DNA of 64,000 bases from Mycobacterium rhizamassiliense (lineage in GTDB: Bacteria; Actinomycetota; Actinomycetes; Mycobacteriales; Mycobacteriaceae). The position numbers and the translations under genes were made by a program. The stretch covers positions 3,987,685 through 4,051,684 of the forward strand of contig NZ_LT721901.1 of the NCBI RefSeq assembly GCF_900157375.1. Direction: 5' to 3'. Shown piece by piece: positions 60,901 through 64,000 of this stretch. The notes under the pieces were generated by a model. It was not told where the DNA came from. It made no database searches and saw only the letters and a program-made list of their open reading frames with translations. Every line of letters starts with the position of its first letter. The stretch's first letter is position 1.

Positions 60901-60924
60901 AAAAAGCCACCCTCGCATGGCTTT
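60901..60924 (-). terminator. Hairpin with T-run, candidate terminator (minus strand)
   Basis: AAAAGCC (60901-60907) pairs with GGCTTTT (60918-60924); read on the minus strand the stem runs into TTTTT. It lies downstream of the large repeat gene and upstream of the PapA gene. Confidence 0.35.
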
Positions 60925-60967
60925 TCGCGCAGCCCAAATCGCTTTCGCGTTGGAATTTATGTGACGT

Positions 60968-60993
60968 GCCATAAGTTGGGCTCAACTTATGGC
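60968..60993. promoter_or_regulatory. Perfect 11-bp dyad GCCATAAGTTG-N4-CAACTTATGGC
   Basis: Arms at 60968-60978 and 60983-60993 are exact reverse complements with a 4-nt centre (GGCT). It lies 122 bp upstream of the PapA-like start and after the end of the large repeat gene. No T-run follows on the minus strand, so an operator is more likely than a terminator. The rest of 60847-61133 has no gene. Confidence 0.55.
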
Positions 60994-61133
60994 GCCCCTC
61001 GAACCCCCGATGTCGCTGGAGTGGACGCTAGTACACAGATGCCTAATTCGTGTGGTTTTGACAAGAATTTCAAGTTCACAGCTTCTCGCCGCTGGGGAAG
61101 CGGTCTGACCTGCCAAAATAGGGGTATCGGTGG

Positions 61134-64000
61134 TTACCCCGCCTGTAGTTCCTCGAACCGGGCGAGCGCGGCGTCCAGGTCCGTCTCGTCGAAGATCTCG
61201 AGACGGTTGATCCGGCCGTCTTCATTTGTCAGCAGTTGGACCATCCGCCACTCGGCGTCTAAGCCTTCGCGCGACGTCCCACTTGAAGCATTGGTGACGA
61301 GCGCACCTAAATTGCTGAGCCGGTGCACCGACTCGACACGGATGCGGAGGTTTGGCGTGAGGTCCAATGACGCGCGGATCGATGCAGCCAAGTCGCCGGA
61401 AGCGAATGGCGAACCGCGTCGGTGGTCGATGGTAATCCAGTCCGCTGTGGGAAGGTCTTGCCTATTGAAGTCCGCGTACAGCCCCGTGATGAGTGACCAT
61501 GTGGCCGAGTTACTGGCCGCTTCGCCGGCGAGGTAGCGGGCGTCGAGGTCGGCGTGGGCCGCGTCGATATCGTCGGAGTCGAAGATGGCGCCCGCGGTGA
61601 GCCGGTTGTCAGCGTCCACCTCAAAGGTGCCGAGCATGTCGGCGCTGACCTCCCCGGCTTCAAACCCATGGGCCGAGGACCGAATACGAGCGAGGGCGAG
61701 ACGTTGGCCCCGCGTCGCGATGACTGACGACGTGAGGCCCTCGAACCCGACGTCGGCGACCGCTCGCATGTTTGCGATGTTGACATCACGACCATGCAGA
61801 ACACCGGCGTTCACAACCCGACGGCGATCATGCGACGAAAAATCGTCGGCCATCGTCTCGGCCATCGCGGCCCAGTCTTGGGTCGCCAAGCACGACCAAA
61901 ACCGTTCTACCACTTGGCTTACCGCATTCTCGAGTTGGCGAGTCCGTGGCTGCAATTCTTCGAATCGGGCCATTGCAGCGTCGACGGCAGTCTCGTCGAA
62001 CATTTCGGTTCTGCTGAGCAAATCATCCTTGACTGTGAAGACGGCGGCGATTGGCCACTCGGCATGGAAGCCCTCGCGTGAGGTCCCGGAAGTCTTTTGG
62101 CTGACGACGGCTCCGACGTCGGTCAGTCGATGGACAGCCTCGACGTAGATGTGGTCGTGCACCGTCTCTTCGAGCGCGGTACGGAGACATGCCTTCAGGT
62201 CCCCAGGTCCGACCGTTGCACCCGACCGATGGTCGATGTCGACGAAGTCCGTTGCCGTCGGCGAGATTTCCCCTCGATTGAGTGCGGCATAGGCATCCAT
62301 GACGACCGACCAGGTGGCCGAATGGTTGGCCGCTTCGCCGGCGAGGTAGCGGGCATCGAGTTCGGCGAAGGCCGTATCGGCATCGTCGGGGTCGAACGTG
62401 ATACTCGCCGCAATTTGGTCGTCCTTGTTGATCTCGACGACGGCCAGGGCGGCGGCTTGGAACGCGTCCGGTTGCTGGTCGTGGTCGGTGAAGGTGAAAC
62501 GGCCGAGTACGAGGCGCTCGCCGCGAGTCGCAATCATTAACGAGTTGGCATTGGTCATCCATACCTCGCTGGTCGCCCGCCAATTCGCCATCTCGGCATC
62601 CCGACCGCGTCGGATACCAGCGTTGGCGATGCGACGGCGGTCGTCTGAGAAAAAATCCTCCGCCAGTCGTTCTTCCATAGCGGCCCAATCACGGATCGCG
62701 AAGTCGGCCAGGTAATTTTCGAGCAGGCGGCTCGCCGCGTTCTGCGGCCGCTGCGTCTGCGGGTGCAATTCCTCGAATCGCGCGAGTGCGGCGTCGATGT
62801 CGGCCAGGTCGAAAACCTCGACGCCGCTGATCAAGTCGCCTTCGACGGTGAAGCAGTAAATCATCGGCAACTCGGCGTCAAAGCCTTCATTTGAGGTGAG
62901 CTTGAGCACTTGGGTGAAGACGGCTCCGCGGTCGTCCAGTCGATACACCGCCTCGATGTACGCCCTGGCGTCTGAAGTGATGTCCCAGAAGCCACGAATG
63001 GCTGCGGCCAGATCGATCCCCTCGGCCCATGCGAGTTGTCGATGATCCACGTAAACCGGATCCGGTGTCATCGGGGGAAGTTCGTGCCGATTGAAGGCGG
63101 CACTGATTCCTGCGATCGCCGACCACGTCTGCGCATGGGTGGCCGCCTCGCCGGCGAGGTAGCGGGCGTCGAGTTCGGCGAAGGCCGCATCGATGTCGTC
63201 GAGGTCGAACGCGACCATCGCCGCCAAACGTTCGTCGCCATCGCTCTCGATAACGGCCAGCAGCTCGATGAGGAATGCCTGCGGCTCGAAGCGGGCACGA
63301 GTGAGTGCGAGGCGTTCCCCGCGGGTTGCGATGACCTCAATCGTGGGACGCCCAGCGATCTCGGCGATCGCCAGCATGTCCTGCATCTGGGCATCCCGAC
63401 CCTGCAAGACTCCAGCACCCACCATCCGCCGGCGATCGTCGTGGCGCATGTTGTCGGCCATGCTCGCGGTTGTCGCGTCCCAGTCGCGGGCGGCGATGCA
63501 TGCCCAAATGTGCTCGTTCACTCGAGTTGCCACGTTTTCCAGTCGCCGCTGCCGCGGCCGCAACTCCTCAAACTTCGCAAGCGCAGCCTCGATATCGTCT
63601 TCTTCGTAAACTTCGAACCGCGGTTCGTCGAGGAGCTGCACAAGGGTTCGGGTCCACTGCAGTTCGCCCCCGTGCACATCCGTACCTTCGATGACGAGGC
63701 TGGCTACGATCCCATGGGCATCGAGCGCATGGATCACGGGTATCCAGTAGCGGGCATTGGGTACGAGAGCCCAAAGCGCCTCGACGGCCCTTCCGAAACC
63801 CTCCGCCGCGAAGGGAACTCGTCGATGGTCCTGGTATGCGAGGGACCTCAGTATCGGCCCTACCTCGTGACGATTGACCTCGGCGAGGGTGTCGATCGCG
63901 AGCTGCCACATGCGTGCGTACGGTGCGGCTTCGCCGGCGAGGTGGCGAGCATCGAGTTCGGCGAACGCCGCATCGATGTCGCCGGGATCGAACGTGATGA
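61134..64000 (-). CDS. C-terminal part of a very large protein of tandem ~271-residue SnoaL-like repeats
   Basis: The frame is open from the right edge of the window to the stop at 61134, at least 955 codons. The sequence repeats at the AELDARYLAGEAA motif, copies at 61521, 62334, 63147 and 63930 (plus-strand positions), so the period is 813, 813 and 783 bp (271, 271 and 261 residues). Each unit reads first as an NTF2/SnoaL-like domain (ATWSVVMDAYAALNRGE..., HRLTDVGAVV, FDETAVDAAMARFEELQP) and then a second one (FWSCLATQDWAAMAETMADDF, DDRRRVVNAGVLHGRD). The catalytic or signalling part, if any, lies outside the window. Confidence 0.8.
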   Translation of the reverse strand, partial: ITFDPGDIDAAFAELDARHLAGEAAPYARMWQLAIDTLAEVNRHEVGPILRSLAYQDHRRVPFAAEGFGRAVEALWALVPNARYWIPVIHALDAHGIVASLVIEGTDVHGGELQWTRTLVQLLDEPRFEVYEEDDIEAALAKFEELRPRQRRLENVATRVNEHIWACIAARDWDATTASMADNMRHDDRRRMVGAGVLQGRDAQMQDMLAIAEIAGRPTIEVIATRGERLALTRARFEPQAFLIELLAVIESDGDERLAAMVAFDLDDIDAAFAELDARYLAGEAATHAQTWSAIAGISAAFNRHELPPMTPDPVYVDHRQLAWAEGIDLAAAIRGFWDITSDARAYIEAVYRLDDRGAVFTQVLKLTSNEGFDAELPMIYCFTVEGDLISGVEVFDLADIDAALARFEELHPQTQRPQNAASRLLENYLADFAIRDWAAMEERLAEDFFSDDRRRIANAGIRRGRDAEMANWRATSEVWMTNANSLMIATRGERLVLGRFTFTDHDQQPDAFQAAALAVVEINKDDQIAASITFDPDDADTAFAELDARYLAGEAANHSATWSVVMDAYAALNRGEISPTATDFVDIDHRSGATVGPGDLKACLRTALEETVHDHIYVEAVHRLTDVGAVVSQKTSGTSREGFHAEWPIAAVFTVKDDLLSRTEMFDETAVDAAMARFEELQPRTRQLENAVSQVVERFWSCLATQDWAAMAETMADDFSSHDRRRVVNAGVLHGRDVNIANMRAVADVGFEGLTSSVIATRGQRLALARIRSSAHGFEAGEVSADMLGTFEVDADNRLTAGAIFDSDDIDAAHADLDARYLAGEAASNSATWSLITGLYADFNRQDLPTADWITIDHRRGSPFASGDLAASIRASLDLTPNLRIRVESVHRLSNLGALVTNASSGTSREGLDAEWRMVQLLTNEDGRINRLEIFDETDLDAALARFEELQAG

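Noticed and set aside
61134..63911. ATG at 63911 as the true start of the repeat protein
   Set aside because: The reading frame continues in-frame and repeat-like (FDPGDIDAAFAELDARHLAGEAA-type codons) to the window edge, so the start lies outside.
1..64000. CRISPR array
   Set aside because: No regularly spaced short repeats with unique spacers were seen; the repeats at 19661 and 54700-55000 are explained by an IS end and protein repeats.

Overview
The window is chromosomal DNA from a high-GC actinobacterium, almost certainly a non-tuberculous Mycobacterium. The left 16 kb follows, from memory, the gene order of the M. tuberculosis Rv2327-Rv2313c region: MarR regulator, fused ECF ATPase, EcfT, Lrp, DDAH-family hydrolase, rocD, rocE, uspC/uspB/uspA, tldD/tldE. 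Two differences stand out: a SRPBCC-sulfatase pair lies between the EcfT and Lrp genes, and the Rv2319c (universal stress protein) equivalent is absent. PknH-type sensor kinase, DUF3761 and DUF7373 secreted or lipid-anchored proteins, PapA-type acyltransferases and many leaderless promoters (TANNNT followed 6-7 nt later by ATG/GTG) also fit Mycobacterium.

Layout. 0-5.5 kb: partial MarR gene, ECF-type importer (membrane-ATPase-ATPase fusion plus EcfT), SRPBCC protein and cytosolic sulfatase. 5.5-9.7 kb: arginine/ornithine module (Lrp regulator divergent from a DDAH-family hydrolase, ornithine aminotransferase, amino-acid permease). 9.7-12.7 kb: sugar ABC importer uspABC without a local ATPase. 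12.8-19.4 kb: TldD/TldE, AhpD-like and TauD-like enzymes, small secreted or membrane proteins and a Ddn-type F420 oxidoreductase. 19.5-33.5 kb: accessory stretch starting at tRNA-Met and an IS-end-like repeat array, with a haloperoxidase, UvrA2, a P450 5' fragment about 98% identical to an intact P450 5 kb away, a low-GC methyltransferase, HAD phosphatase, desaturase, a frameshifted macro-domain gene, P450, TetR, aldehyde dehydrogenase and crotonase. 33.5-39.2 kb: orphan histidine kinase, DUF4436 and TPM proteins, TylF-like methyltransferase, FNT channel. 39.3-44.3 kb: MoxR-DUF58-VWA-TPR cluster whose last gene carries a 48-bp inverted duplication and a probable frameshift. 44.2-51 kb: YchJ-type protein, MDR oxidoreductase, tRNA-Cys, esterase, PknH-like kinase and three exported proteins. 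51-54.5 kb: TetR and a tightly packed five-gene operon of small enzymes. 54.5-64 kb: Gly/Pro repeat protein, LacI-regulated aldehyde dehydrogenase, PapA-like and WS/DGAT-like acyltransferase pair, and the C-terminal part of a very large protein built of about 271-residue repeats.

How the parts may work together (inference). The Lrp-DDAH-RocD-RocE genes make a coherent arginine-to-glutamate-semialdehyde route if the DDAH-family enzyme releases ornithine. The TetR-dyad-VOC-SnoaL-epimerase-ABM-SnoaL unit looks like a self-contained catabolic or tailoring pathway of unknown substrate. The LacI gene and the adjacent aldehyde dehydrogenase are linked by a perfect 14-bp palindrome. Identifications rest on motif reading and memory of families; no database search was run.
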